Shown: positions 1-8,300 of the stretch, piece by piece
How positions within the stretch are numbered: position 1 is the stretch's first letter
How the letters are laid out: each line of letters opens with the position of its first letter
Source of the DNA: Chara braunii
Taxonomy: Eukaryota; Streptophyta; Charophyceae; Charales; Characeae
Reading direction: 5' to 3'
Assembly: GCA_003427395.1 (NCBI GenBank)
Contig: BFEA01000263.1
Span: 1,042,445-1,071,330 of the forward strand
DNA: 28,886 nucleotides
Notes under the pieces: generated by a model
What the model was told of the DNA's origin: nothing
Databases searched by the model: none
Seen by the model: the letters and a program-made list of their open reading frames with translations, nothing else
Position numbers and translations under genes: made by a program

Positions 1-2570
1 GCCCTGCGGGGCCCTTCAACCAACAAGTACCCTTGCGGGTCATACACACACTCAACCGACAAGCACTCAGACAGGCATGCAAACCAGCAGGCACACACAC
101 ACACAGACATGGAAATCACAACAGAATGCGGGAATTTCAGCAAGGCATTCATTCCAGCGGCAAATCCCAAAAATCAGCAGTGTTCTCAGTTTGTGTTTTT
201 GGCGGGTCATTACAGTGTTGTTCTTTTGACACGCAAACAGGTAAGGAGTCAAACAAAGATAAATTTTTCCATCATTCCCTTGAGCAGTCATAGTACAAGT
301 CTTCCTCACATACATCCTTTACCTACCTGCACAACAAGAAAGAAACAACCCAAGAAAATAATCCACATCCCATTCAAGTCAGCCCACTTTTCCCACAAGC
401 ATAACATCACACACTTTACATTTTCTCTGAATTCATAGCAAGGTCATGCAAAGTGTGGGTTCGCGCAAGTGTGAAAGGGAACTGAGTCATAACTGACCTT
501 GAGTGAAGTTGAAGATGGCTCACTCAAGAAAGTCAAGTATTTCTCTCAAAAGATCGGCCACACAACTCACGAGTTGTGGCCGTCTACAAAAAATTGACCC
601 GGGTCCTTCTCGAATATCACCACGGACACAAGCGGCCACTCACAAGGACTGAAGCGAGATAGCCCTAGAAAAGGGTGTTCTCTCCTACAAGTCCCACGTG
701 GTCCCTCTACAATCCCAACGGCAACCCGTCCACCGGGGATAGTACCATCTCGATCCCAAGTCCAAACTCCTCCAATCACCACATCTGATCACCAAACATC
801 TCTCACAACACTTGTCCCAGTCTCAATTTCCAACTCACTTAATCTCAAATTGGATCACAAGTGGTTCCACGTCGCTGCCGCACCACCAGGAAATCTTAAA
901 AAAAATAACGGCGACTCTACGACACCAATGCCGCACGTGCCAACACCCTAACAGCCACACCGCCAAATGTCGTGCCGCTAAAATATCACCGTCGTAGCCT
1001 AAAAACACCATCGGCAAAACCCATCCTTGTCGTGCAATCTCGACAACACTTCCCCTCAAATGTTGCCGAATACACCACGCCCCGGTCACTACCGCCGTAA
1101 TTGAAAGATCCTGCTGCGCCTCACAAAAATTTTGGCAGCGCCTTCGTTCAAAAACACGGCGGTGCACCCTCCTCACTCAGTGTATCAAATACTACCACGC
1201 TGGCCGTCGGGCAGCACCTCCCTGTCGTGGGTCCCTTGCCGCACGATCCGAGCCTGTTGCAGCCTTACGGCTCCAGCTCACGCACAAGCATGCAGCACAA
1301 GCATAAGGGTGGGGCAAGAAGCTCCCAGCCTTTGGCTATGGATGCCTCTCTTCCACTCTTAACTCCCTGCAGACCTCCACTTGTCTCCAACAGCATCTCC
1401 CTTCCTTCTCCTGCAGCATCTCCCCACAGTAGCAGCCAGCCAGCATTCACTCAAGTGAATGTCCCAACAGCACCGCCACATTTGTGAGGCTGCTGGGTAG
1501 GAGGCTGGCTTTTATAGTTGCTGGAGGGAGTTGTCCAGCACTCCTTTACCCCAGGTGAGCTCACAGGCTCAAGATGAGTCCTGGATCTGAGCTAGATTGA
1601 TGGCTCAACATGGCTCAGCCCGGGCCACACACTTAGGGAGGCAGTTACTTTTAAATGCCTCTATTTTATTTTTCTTCCTTTTAACCCAGCTGCAAGGAAC
1701 ATGAATATGGACGAAGCACAGAAATCCAGATTGCAAAATTACACTGAAGTCCAAGTAGTCAAAGCCAGAGCAGATAGCACAATGGAACCGAGTAACCATC
1801 CATTTGAGAATGATACAGAAGAATCGTGACTCAATGTCCAAGCCCAACAGGGCAACACCAACAGCATAACCCAATGTAGCTCTCTCTTGTGAATGGCGCC
1901 AGGCGCCCTATCTACTCTACAGCCTATGCCTACAACCCTATGCCTACAACTACAGCAATGAAAGCAACCAGACAACTTGACTACCAGCGAGTGATGATGT
2001 CAACGCCAATGTCGACCTCCACCTCCACCAGGTACGTGTCCTCTTCACCCACACTCTCTTACCCACACAACGCTCTTCACCTCCGAAGAACCACCTTCGC
2101 CCTCACCTCCCCTGCGCCCTCATGCAGCCTGGCTATGGCTGCCAGTGCCCTGCGCCCAGACAGCGCACCACCGCATTAGCATTGTCTGCCACCCTCTGCC
2201 CAACGCAGCTTTACACCGCGCAGCCTGCCGGCAATGCCTGCATTGGCAAAAGATCCCCGCCCACTCGCCCTACTTGCCTATATGCCAGTGTTGCGTGTGG
2301 GCGGCCTCCCTTCAGCCTGCGACTGGGCCCCGGTGCCTAAACCCAGGCCCGATGCAGTTGGGGCCCGGGTGATGCAGTTGTGCCTCTTTTGTCAAGGCCT
2401 GCGGCCAGATTCAGATAGTGGGCCGGTTTCCCTTTGGCATTTTCGGCCTCTATACGCAGCATGCATTGTCGGCCTCACGTTCAAGTGCCTAGGGCCTAAC
2501 TAACTCAGAGGCCCTGGGATCTCCATATTTGCAGAGATTCGAGACTCGGTGCACTCCAACCAACTGGCAT
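1..2570. other. No recognisable gene; anonymous non-coding DNA
   Basis: Both strands carry only short open frames with no motif I can place. The stretch has a (CA)n run at about 91-105, a hairpin at 556-581 and a C-rich composition from about 540 to 2500. The open frames around 1100-1490 and 1890-2500 are Ser/Pro/Ala-rich, as expected from C-rich DNA, and lack any start context or domain. I see no tRNA or rRNA. It may include promoter or old transposon sequence that cannot be recognised by eye. Confidence 0.5.
556..581. repeat. Hairpin with 11-bp stem and 2-nt bulge
   Basis: GGCCACACAACTC at 556-568 pairs with GAGTTGTGGCC at 571-581, with two bases bulged on the left arm and a two-base loop. 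It belongs to the same class of short inverted repeats that crowd 2.7-4.3 kb. Function is unknown. Confidence 0.6.
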
Positions 2571-2635
2571 GCTGCAACTATATGGACCCCACTTCGTGAA
2601 ATGTTTGCACATAGGTCTCTTGTTGATTTGCTGGC

Positions 2636-2656
2636 CCGCCTTCACTTAGGGCGGGC
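2636..2656 (-). repeat. 21-bp sequence shared with 8365-8385 in inverted orientation
   Basis: The reverse complement of 2636-2656 is identical to 8365-8385. Both carry a self-complementary CCGCC...GGCGG pair. In both places a TAAGGCCC-type sequence lies about 10-20 bases upstream in the shared orientation, so the homology probably extends further in degraded form. The 8365 copy lies just past the end of a Ty3/Gypsy pol region, so this may be a fragment of the same family's LTR or 3' region on the minus strand. That reading is inference. Confidence 0.5.
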
Positions 2657-2734
2657 ACGAGGCTTGCTGGGGCCTTAGCCCAGAACAGGTACATCATGGC
2701 AAGGCCCCTTCTTGAGGGCTCAATCCTCACACAA

Positions 2735-2919
2735 CTATCTCGTAATTTCACGAGATAGCTGGCTTCCCGCCATTTCCAAAACTTCTTTTTTTCTTTTTTC
2801 TGATCTTTCTTTGAAGAGATACAACTCTTCAAAGTTTTGACGTACCCAATACATTTTTTAGTGCAGGTACGTCGTGTCTAAACTGAACTTAGCCATTTTT
2901 CAAAATGGTTGTTCAGTTT
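2735..2919. repeat. Four consecutive hairpins, stems 8-10 bp
   Basis: Arms pair perfectly at 2735-2743/2750-2758 (CTATCTCGT/ACGAGATAG), 2809-2818/2825-2834 (CTTTGAAGAG/CTCTTCAAAG), 2839-2846/2866-2873 (GACGTACC/GGTACGTC) and 2880-2888/2911-2919 (AAACTGAAC/GTTCAGTTT). The last encloses a second stem, CCATTTT/AAAATGG. Loops are mostly 2-6 bases, apart from the third hairpin. The hairpins follow one another with almost no free sequence after 2809. No coding potential is seen here. Role unknown. Confidence 0.75.
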
Positions 2920-2995
2920 GCACTGTTCTGGCCTGAGTAGTCTAGCCATTTTTCAAAATGGTTGTTCAGTTTACACTGTTCTGGCCTGAGCAGTC
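2890..2995. repeat. 53-bp tandem duplication
   Basis: Units 2890-2942 and 2943-2995 are 53 bp each and differ at about two positions. Each begins with TAGCCATTTTTCAAAATGG, itself a hairpin, and ends with GGCCTGAG(T/C)AGTC. The near identity suggests a recent duplication. It overlaps the fourth hairpin of the preceding tract. Confidence 0.85.
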
Positions 2996-3121
2996 CCACT
3001 TAGGCCTGAACATGTGCACGTAGACACTATCACGGCCACGTTCGCGGCCGTTTCATTTCACAAAGTTGTACTAGAGTCAGGCTCAGCAGGGTCTTTTCAC
3101 ACCTTGCTGCCCCACACGCCC

Positions 3122-3189
3122 GTACCCTGGCGCCAATGGCGCCGGGTACAGGCGACGGTCTGCAGCCCGTTTTTCAAGTGAGCGGGCGC
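3122..3189. repeat. Hairpin pair around GGCGCC palindromes
   Basis: GTACCC...GGCGCC at 3122-3134 pairs with GGCGCCGGGTAC ending at 3149; the left arm has one extra T. A second pair, GCCCG/CGGGC, spans about 3167-3189. These continue the hairpin-rich pattern of the region. No gene is visible. Confidence 0.55.
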
Positions 3190-3234
3190 AAACCTTTGCC
3201 CGTAGGGCCAAGAGGGGGGGACTTTGACGATATG

Positions 3235-3393
3235 GCGCTGTATTTTTACCTGCCCTCGTGGCGGGTTCATTCGGTTTTGCTCATCCTTTCAATGGAAGTA
3301 CCCAACGACCAGTGCCAAGTTGGAGACTTACCTGTTTGGCCGTTGTGTTGCTCCTCCGCCAGAGAAGACCCTCGCTTCTCTCTCTCCCTCTCG

Positions 3394-3395
<2 letters not shown>
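3235..3395 (-). repeat. Dispersed repeat, minus-strand copy
   Basis: The reverse complement of about 3265-3345 aligns with 15455-15535: both contain ACAGGTAAGTCTCCAAC, then TACTTCCATTGA, AGGATGA, CAAAA and GAATGAA in the same order and spacing. Similarity continues more weakly on both sides, including a GA-rich run. This marks a repeat family of at least 80 bp, probably about 160 bp. It carries a perfect 5'-splice-like CAGGTAAGT. No product is recognised. Confidence 0.6.

Positions 3396-3456
<61 letters not shown>
3394..3456. repeat. (GTA)n microsatellite
   Basis: About 19 uninterrupted GTA units run from 3394 to about 3450, followed by one variant unit. The apparent poly-Val, poly-Ser and poly-Leu open frames across it are artefacts of the repeat. 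Confidence 0.95.
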
Positions 3457-3457
<1 letters not shown>

Positions 3458-3530
3458 CCTCGGTAGTGAATAGTTCCTTGTTCTAGCGGTCCATAAATTC
3501 GACTTCGCCCACCCTATCAACACAAAGTCG

Positions 3531-3554
3531 GCCCGTTTGTCGAAACGAACGGGC
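3531..3554. repeat. Hairpin, 7-bp stem
   Basis: GCCCGTT at 3531-3537 pairs with AACGGGC at 3548-3554, with a further inner GT/AC pairing possible. It sits between the microsatellite and an A-rich tract. Confidence 0.6.
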
Positions 3555-3555
3555 A

Positions 3556-3720
3556 CATTTGAAAAATCTCAAGTTAAAGAGAAAAAACAAAAGAAAATTT
3601 AAGAAAAAACAACAAATCTTAAGAAGGAACCTAACTAAGGAAAATCTAAAAAATCTAAAAGAGGAAAACTTAAAGAAAATCTAAGAAAAAGAAAGAAAAA
3701 CAAAAAAGAAAAAAAAAACT
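3556..3720. repeat. A-rich low-complexity tract
   Basis: The stretch consists of degenerate AAAATCTAAGAAAA-like units and long A runs, with almost no C. No gene is seen. It could be a degenerated simple repeat, or an A-rich 3' end left by a non-LTR retroposon; neither can be settled from sequence alone. Confidence 0.7.
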
Positions 3721-3742
3721 CTTACCTTGCTGCAAAAGCGGT

Positions 3743-3823
3743 CGCCCGTTTTCACGGGTGGTGTCGCGTACACTGGGGACTGAAGTGCCCCAGTCACTTC
3801 TAAGGGCGCCAAGTGGCGCTCTT
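3743..3823. repeat. Three consecutive hairpins
   Basis: Stems are 3743-3749/3754-3760 (CGCCCGT/ACGGGTG), 3772-3778/3788-3794 (ACTGGGG/CCCCAGT) and 3802-3810/3815-3823 (AAGGGCGCC/GGCGCTCTT, one G.T). Loops are 4-9 bases. They resemble the clusters at 2.7 kb and 28.4 kb. Confidence 0.7.
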
Positions 3824-4033
3824 CTTTCACTTCAATTTCAGTTTTAGTTTTTTTTTTCTAACAGTCGCTGGCTTATGCCAACGGTCACTTCTCAGTTCGC
3901 GTGGTCTTTTCAGCCACGCATTTCCATGTCACAGATCCGGGTTCGATCCCAACTGGGATTGAAGAATTCTCGGACCACATTCTCGATATATGCGCGTCAA
4001 CCTTGCGCAGGGCCCATGCTAATTCGCACGGCC

Positions 4034-4073
4034 GATCTGGCCCGCATGATCTTCACGATCGAATGGCCAGATC
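4034..4073. repeat. Hairpin, 9-bp perfect stem
   Basis: GATCTGGCC at 4034-4042 pairs with GGCCAGATC at 4065-4073 across a 22-base loop. It lies 40 bases before the tRNA-like inverted repeat. Confidence 0.6.
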
Positions 4074-4112
4074 CGACCGTGCTGGCAGTAATACCTGTGG
4101 CCAGGTCCAAAA

Positions 4113-4195
4113 GGAGCTAGCCCAGTGGCACATACGATTCGATCCCATTGTATGTTGGGTAAGAGTCCTGCACTGTAACCTACTAGGCTAGCTCC
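4113..4195 (-). other. tRNA-like inverted-repeat element with Pol III box matches
   Basis: Ten-base termini GGAGCTAGCC (4113-4122) and GGCTAGCTCC (4186-4195) are perfectly complementary and would form a tRNA-like acceptor stem in an 83-nt molecule. On the minus strand, TAGCCTAGTAGG starts at the sixth base and matches the A-box pattern TRGCNNAGYNGG exactly. GGATCGAATCG starts at base 51 and matches the B-box GGTTCGANTCC with two differences, at tRNA-like spacing. However, the sequence after the B box does not pair as a normal T arm and leaves about a dozen extra bases before the acceptor strand. I therefore call it tRNA-like, either a tRNA pseudogene or a SINE head, rather than a tRNA gene. 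No anticodon is assigned. Confidence 0.4.
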
Positions 4196-4212
4196 TATCT
4201 TGAGAGCTATAC

Positions 4213-4241
4213 CCGCAACCCTTCTATTTGAAGGGTTGCGG
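4213..4241. repeat. Perfect 12-bp hairpin with 5-nt loop
   Basis: CCGCAACCCTTC (4213-4224), loop TATTT, then GAAGGGTTGCGG (4230-4241). It is the longest perfect stem in the 2.7-4.3 kb tract. No following T run on either strand suggests a Pol III terminator, and this is not a bacterial context. Confidence 0.85.
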
Positions 4242-4724
4242 CCCAATAGGCCATCAGTTTCAGGCCTAGGCAGATTTAGTTTTGCCTCACCTTTTCAAAG
4301 TCGGCGCCCAGCCACCTAATCGGCTGGAGCCCAGCCCGGTGGCCCGGCAAGGCACCCTTTTAGCCGTGTATCCCGCTTCAGGCCCCGGATGGAGTCAAAT
4401 CACGCAGCCCAAAAAGCAATAGGCTCCTATTTCTTCCCGCGTCTCGACCCCATATCTGGCGCGTTCCTCTTTTCTATGCCTACTTAGGCTCTAAATCGCG
4501 CGGCTGCTACAGTTACTGTTGTTGCTCTCAGATACTACAAGTGTCCCAGTCATAGGTTCGGTTTGAATAAACTCTTGGTGGGGCTTCTGTCTCATCAAGT
4601 CTTCCAATTCAATAAAAAAAAGGTCAAACAGAGTCTGACATCGAAAAACACTGGCAGATACCCTTGTCAGGGTTTCTGCCCCGACAGCGTCCTCTATAGT
4701 GACGGTTAGATCTTCAAACTCTGG

Positions 4725-5694
4725 TTGGTCTTCTACGAGCACTGCGCAGGGAAACACCTCGGGCCAGTAGGAGTGTTAGCCACTCTTATTTGTGCTGAAG
4801 TGGTAACATTACCTTCTCCATTTCAGACGAAGGCCAAGGCTATTGACCCATTAATTGCCCCGCAGACAGATCTAGACCAATCGATGCTCCGTTTGATGGA
4901 TGTGTCTGAGTCCTTAGAGGAGTTAGAAACCGAGTGGTTAGAGAAAGACCCTAGGTACTCATGGGCGATGTTGAACAAAGGTCCAAAAGGTGAACACTTC
5001 GTGGTAGAAGTCAATGTAGGTGGTCGAAAGGTTGGCGCCTTCGCAGACATAGGTTCTACGCGAAACTTCATTAGTCGTGCTTGTGTGGACAGGTTGCGCT
5101 TAGGGGACCAAGTGCAACGGCTTAGCAAATTTCTGGCATCTACCTTAGCCAACAAGAACTCTATGGTAGTGAAGGACTATGTCAAAGACGTAATATTACT
5201 AGGTATGTACTACCTCGAGGTTGCAAAGCCTCAGTTAGACTGGGATAGCAAGGTGATGATTCACAAGTTGCCAGATGGAAGAACCGTTAGGCTGCAAAAG
5301 TTCAAGGCTAGCAGACTAATAGAGAACTATAGTTGCATGGGCACGTCGTCTTTCTATTACTACAAACAGAATCGTGAAGAAGGCATGTACTTAGTCTTTG
5401 TCTCTGAGAAAGGGGAGGCTGTAAAATCACCCCCAGAGATAGAAGCAGTCGTTGCACAGTATTCATACCTCTTCGAGGAGCCTAGGGGTGTGGTGGAAAG
5501 AGAGATTGTCCATGCAATAGAAGTCGTTCCCAGTAGCAAAGTACCTAGAGGACGAATCTATAGGACGTCTCCTGCGGAGTTAGATGAGCTCCGCCACCAG
5601 CTCAAGGAACTCGTAGAGAAGGGTTGGATTCGGCCAAGTACGTCCCCCTACGAGCGCCAGTTTTATTGTCCCAAAGAAAGGGGGGACCCTAAGG
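4725..5694 (+). pseudogene. pol: Element 1 protease and start of reverse transcriptase
   Basis: A 326-codon open frame carries a retropepsin-like motif F-A-D-I-G-S-T at about residues 106-112, where the usual D-S/T-G-A is DIGS. About 110 residues of linker follow, then the start of RT: a region with the EIVHAIEV pattern, a basic stretch, and the conserved S-P-Y typical just before the first RT catalytic block. Retropepsin acts as a homodimer to cut the polyprotein; RT copies the RNA. The frame runs into a stop at 5703-5705, while RT continues in the +1 frame, so a one-base lesion lies near 5692. The start is arbitrary, since the upstream gag is missing and the natural product would be a gag-pol fusion. 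Confidence 0.85.
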
Positions 5695-6262
5695 ATGTGC
5701 ATTGATTATACGGGCCTCAATGCCATCACCGTTAAGAACGCAGAGCCCCTACCACGCATTGACGACCTCTTGGGTAGAGTGCAGGGATGCTGGTACTTCA
5801 CTAAGATAGGTCTAAAGTCCGGATACCATCAGATTGCTATTAGACCTGAGGACCAACACAAAACCGCCTTTCAAACCAGGTACGGTCTGTACGAGTTTGT
5901 GGTGATGCCCTTTGGCCTATGCAATGCTCCTGGGACATTCCAGCACGCAATGAACCGAATCTTTCATGACTACTTAGACAAGTTTATCGTCGTGTACCTC
6001 GACGGTATTCTTATCTTTAGTAAGACTGTAGAGGAGCACGCCGAGCACGTGAAAACATTGCTAGGTCTCCTAAGACAGCACCAGTATAAGGTCAACTTGG
6101 AGAAATGTAAATTTGGTCGCACCAAGATCTTGTATCTGGGTCATGAGATTTCCGCGGATGGTTTGGGGTCCGATGATGCTCAAGTGGCCAGCATACGTGA
6201 TTGGCCCACACCTCACTCTGAGGTGAGGTCATTCTTGGGGATGACACGTTATTATCGTCCAT
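5695..6262 (+). pseudogene. pol: Element 1 reverse transcriptase core, catalytic Asp lost
   Basis: RT blocks are clear: MCIDYTGLN, PLPRIDDLL, then the FTKIGLKSGYHQI region, KTAFQTRYGLYEFVVMPFGL, NAPGTFQ, and LGHEIS near the thumb. The catalytic box normally Y-L-D-D reads Y-L-D-G: GGT at 6004-6006 replaces the second Asp, a residue needed for metal binding, so the enzyme should be inactive. FTKIGLKSGYHQI also carries Gly where the first catalytic Asp usually stands (F-x-K-x-D-L-x-S-G-Y), so two of the three carboxylates are gone. A run of seven A at 6268-6274 marks the frame change into RNase H. Confidence 0.9.
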
Positions 6263-6835
6263 TTGAGAAAAAAATACAGCCCGATAGCCTCCCCATTAAC
6301 TAACCGCACACGCCTTGACAGCCCTTGGGAGTGGACCGAAGAGTGTGATGCAGCATTCAAGAGATTGAAGTACGCCCTGGCGCACTACGAAGTCCTCAAG
6401 CTTCCGGATCCTGAACAACCCTTTGTTGTGACCACATACCCCAACCAATATGGCATAGGCGCGATCCTTCTGCAGGAGGGGAAAAAGTTGAGGCTGATCA
6501 AGTACATGAGCAAAAAGATGCCATCTCAAAAGTTAGCTAAGTCCACGTATGAGCATGAGCTTTGTGCCCTCTATAGAGTGCTGGTCCATTGGAGGCACTA
6601 CCTCCTAGGAAGATTCTTTTATGTGAGATCTGACCATGAGACGCTATGCTGGATCAAGACACAACCCGTGCTCTGCAACGCACTTAAGAGGTGGATTGAA
6701 GTCATAAACACGTACGACTTCAAACTGGACGCTCTAGAGGGAGAGTACAACAAAGTGGCTGACGCACTATCGCGCAGGGCAGACTATCTGGGCGCACTAG
6801 TGACCGAGTTTGGAATAGTTGACGATGTAACTTGA
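6263..6835 (+). pseudogene. pol: Element 1 RNase H domain
   Basis: The open frame begins with the RT connection (S-P-I-A-S-P-L-T) and W-E-W-T-E-E-C, followed by Ty3-type RNase H. The usual first catalytic motif (T-D-A-S) reads T-T-Y-P, so the first Asp is missing. YEHEL keeps the Glu, RSDHETL an Asp, and KVADALSRR the final Asp. RNase H removes the RNA strand of the cDNA hybrid. It ends at a TGA just before 6836, and the integrase leader continues in the same frame directly after it. Confidence 0.88.
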
Positions 6836-6838
6836 TCC

Positions 6839-7051
6839 ATGGTGGAAGCCTATCAAGAAGACGCAGTCATGTCTAAGATCATTTGCAAACTGGAAGCTAG
6901 AGATAAGGCTACTTCTGATGAGTTTGTGCTGGTTGACGGCTTGTTGTTTCTTGAGAAGGCAGGGAATAAACGATTGTTGTTTCTTCAGAAAGCTGGAAAT
7001 AAACGATTGTGTGTTTCGAATTACATGTTGGTCACTAGCACACCCAGATAG
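6839..7051 (+). pseudogene. pol: Element 1 linker between RNase H and integrase
   Basis: The frame follows RNase H directly and holds the linker typical of Ty3/Gypsy elements, including V-D-G-L-L-F-L and R-L-C-V-S-N. This linker normally precedes the zinc-binding N-terminus of integrase. It contains a 33-bp in-frame tandem duplication (6941-7006). It stops at 7049-7051, well before the HHCC motif. Sequence from 7060 partly repeats the same segment, so local duplication disrupted the frame. Confidence 0.75.
6941..7006 (+). repeat. 33-bp tandem duplication inside pol, third partial copy downstream
   Basis: Units 6941-6973 and 6974-7006 each encode LLFL(E/Q)KAGNKR. A third, 35-base near-copy of 6928-6962 lies at 7060-7094, and another AATAAACGA occurs near 7125. 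The duplication is in frame in the first two units. Confidence 0.85.
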
Positions 7052-7147
7052 TCTACCCTGTGCTGATTGACGGCTTGTTGTTTCTTGCGAAGGCCGTAGA
7101 AACTTTGTCTCATCGTGACCAGTGAATAAACGAGTTTAGGAGAGTGT

Positions 7148-7463
7148 CACGATGCAATTGGTCATTTTGGCTATAAAAAGACAACAACAAACTTAGTGCA
7201 GAAATTTTGGTGGCCCACAACGATGGATGATGCAAAGAAGTACTTGCCAGGTTTGTCAGCGTGACAAGCCTCGGATGCAGGCACCACTTGGGCTGATCAA
7301 GCCCTTGCCCATCCCTCCTGGTGTGTCTATGGATTTCATGGATACCCTTGTGACCAGCAAGAGCGGTAAACGACACATCTTTGTCATTGTGGACAAATTC
7401 ACGAAGTATGCTAGACTAATCGCTATGCCTGAGACAGCTAGGACTGACAGGCTGAACGGATGA
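7148..7463 (+). pseudogene. pol: Element 1 integrase, zinc domain and start of core
   Basis: From 7148 the frame reads HDAIGH, then FWWP and MDDAKKY, the His pair and the W-P region of the HHCC zinc domain. The Cys pair (C-Q-V-C-Q) is in the next frame from about 7240, so a small deletion or shift lies at about 7228-7238. Then come the proline-rich LPIPPG region, V-S-M-D-F with the first catalytic Asp, and VDKFTKYARLIAMPET. After this the core breaks off: no D-R-D-P-R-F block with the second catalytic Asp is present. Integrase would insert the cDNA into chromatin; this copy cannot. Confidence 0.85.
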
Positions 7464-8272
7464 ACCGGGTAATGCAACACGTGCTTCAACATTAAATTAA
7501 ACCAACTCAGGATGATTGGGAAGAGAAATCACCCCTCGTCGCCGGCATGTACAATAACGCCGTGCACAACACTACTGGCATGACTCCCAACCATCTGCAT
7601 CTTGGTTGGAAGCCGAGATCTGCGTTAGACTTCTTGTTGCTTGAAAATCAGCCAACTGCAGCCCATGGCAACATAGAGTTTGTTGTCAAGTAAGAACAGA
7701 TGATGCAACAGGCAATAAAGCACATCAAGAAAGCTTAAGATGCCATGGTTGCATATGAGAACAGACACAGACGACCATTTGAGTTTTAGGTAGGTGAACA
7801 AGTCTGGGTAAAGTCATCTAAGTTGGGGCAGGAATTAGGAATCTCACGTAAACTGATGTCGCAGTACTTTGGCCCCTGGGAAATTCTTGATATAGTGGAC
7901 GATCAACCGGACGGGCCAGCATATGTCATTCACATTCCTGGACACCTACGTACCCACCCTGTTTTTAATGCATCAAAGTTGGCACCTTTCTCTGTCACTA
8001 ATCAGTTTCCCTCCAGGAGATCAGTGCTGCCCCCAACCATGGACGGACATGTGGACATTGACGACATCATTGAGCACAAGCGGATGCCGATACCCAAGCC
8101 TCCAGGCAGGGGACGCCCTCAAAAACCGCAGATGCAGTATCGAGTACGGTTCAGACATCATATGGATCCTAAAGAAGATCGATGGTTCACCAAGGAGGAA
8201 TTGATGAAGACTGCTCCTCAAGTCATCACAAGTTATGAACGGAGTTTGAAAGGGAAGCAACGTGTTGTGTAA
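7464..8272 (+). pseudogene. pol: Element 1 integrase C-terminus and chromodomain-like tail
   Basis: After the core deletion the frame resumes with ERMNRVMQHVLQH, DDW, AGMYNNAVHNTTGMTP, and later VGEQVWVK, YFGPWEILD (GPY/F-like) and THPVFNASKLAPF. TAA or TAG stops interrupt it at about 7492-7494, after FVVK, after IKKA and just before VGEQ. From 7823 it is open for 149 codons to TAA 8270-8272. The tail, DIDDIIEHKR...YRVRFR...EDRWFTKEEL, resembles a divergent chromodomain, which in chromoviruses directs insertion to marked chromatin. The domain name is from pattern similarity, not a search. Confidence 0.82.
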
Positions 8273-8300
8273 TGACTTCTAAGAGGACTATCGAAGTAAA

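Larger units (their letters stand above)
4725..8272 (+). mobile_element. Degenerate Ty3/Gypsy chromovirus pol (element 1)
   Basis: Domains run in Ty3/Gypsy order on the plus strand: aspartic protease, reverse transcriptase, RNase H, integrase, GPY/F-like region and a chromodomain-like end. The reading frame changes at about 5692, 6268 and 7230 and is broken by stops between 7463 and 7822. Gag is not visible upstream, and the left boundary given is only where recognisable coding begins. I could not find a pair of LTRs; a purine-rich CGAGGAGGGA at 8301-8310 may be the polypurine tract, which would place a 3' LTR start near 8311. Codon use is AT/GC-balanced, unlike the C-ending codons of the second element. 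Confidence 0.9.

Noticed and set aside
1101-1487. 128-codon Ser/Pro-rich open frame as a host gene
   Set aside because: No recognisable domain, start context or splice structure; composition explains it.
3131-3137. TGGCGCC as a second primer-binding site
   Set aside because: It lies inside a GGCGCC palindrome, has no LTR end before it, and matching stops after seven bases.
3136-3486. Open frame with a long poly-Val stretch
   Set aside because: Created by the (GTA)n microsatellite; no supporting domain.
3898-3960. tRNA gene around GCGTGG/CCACGC and the perfect B-box at 3940
   Set aside because: An anticodon-like hairpin is possible, but no acceptor stem, D arm or correctly paired T arm can be formed.
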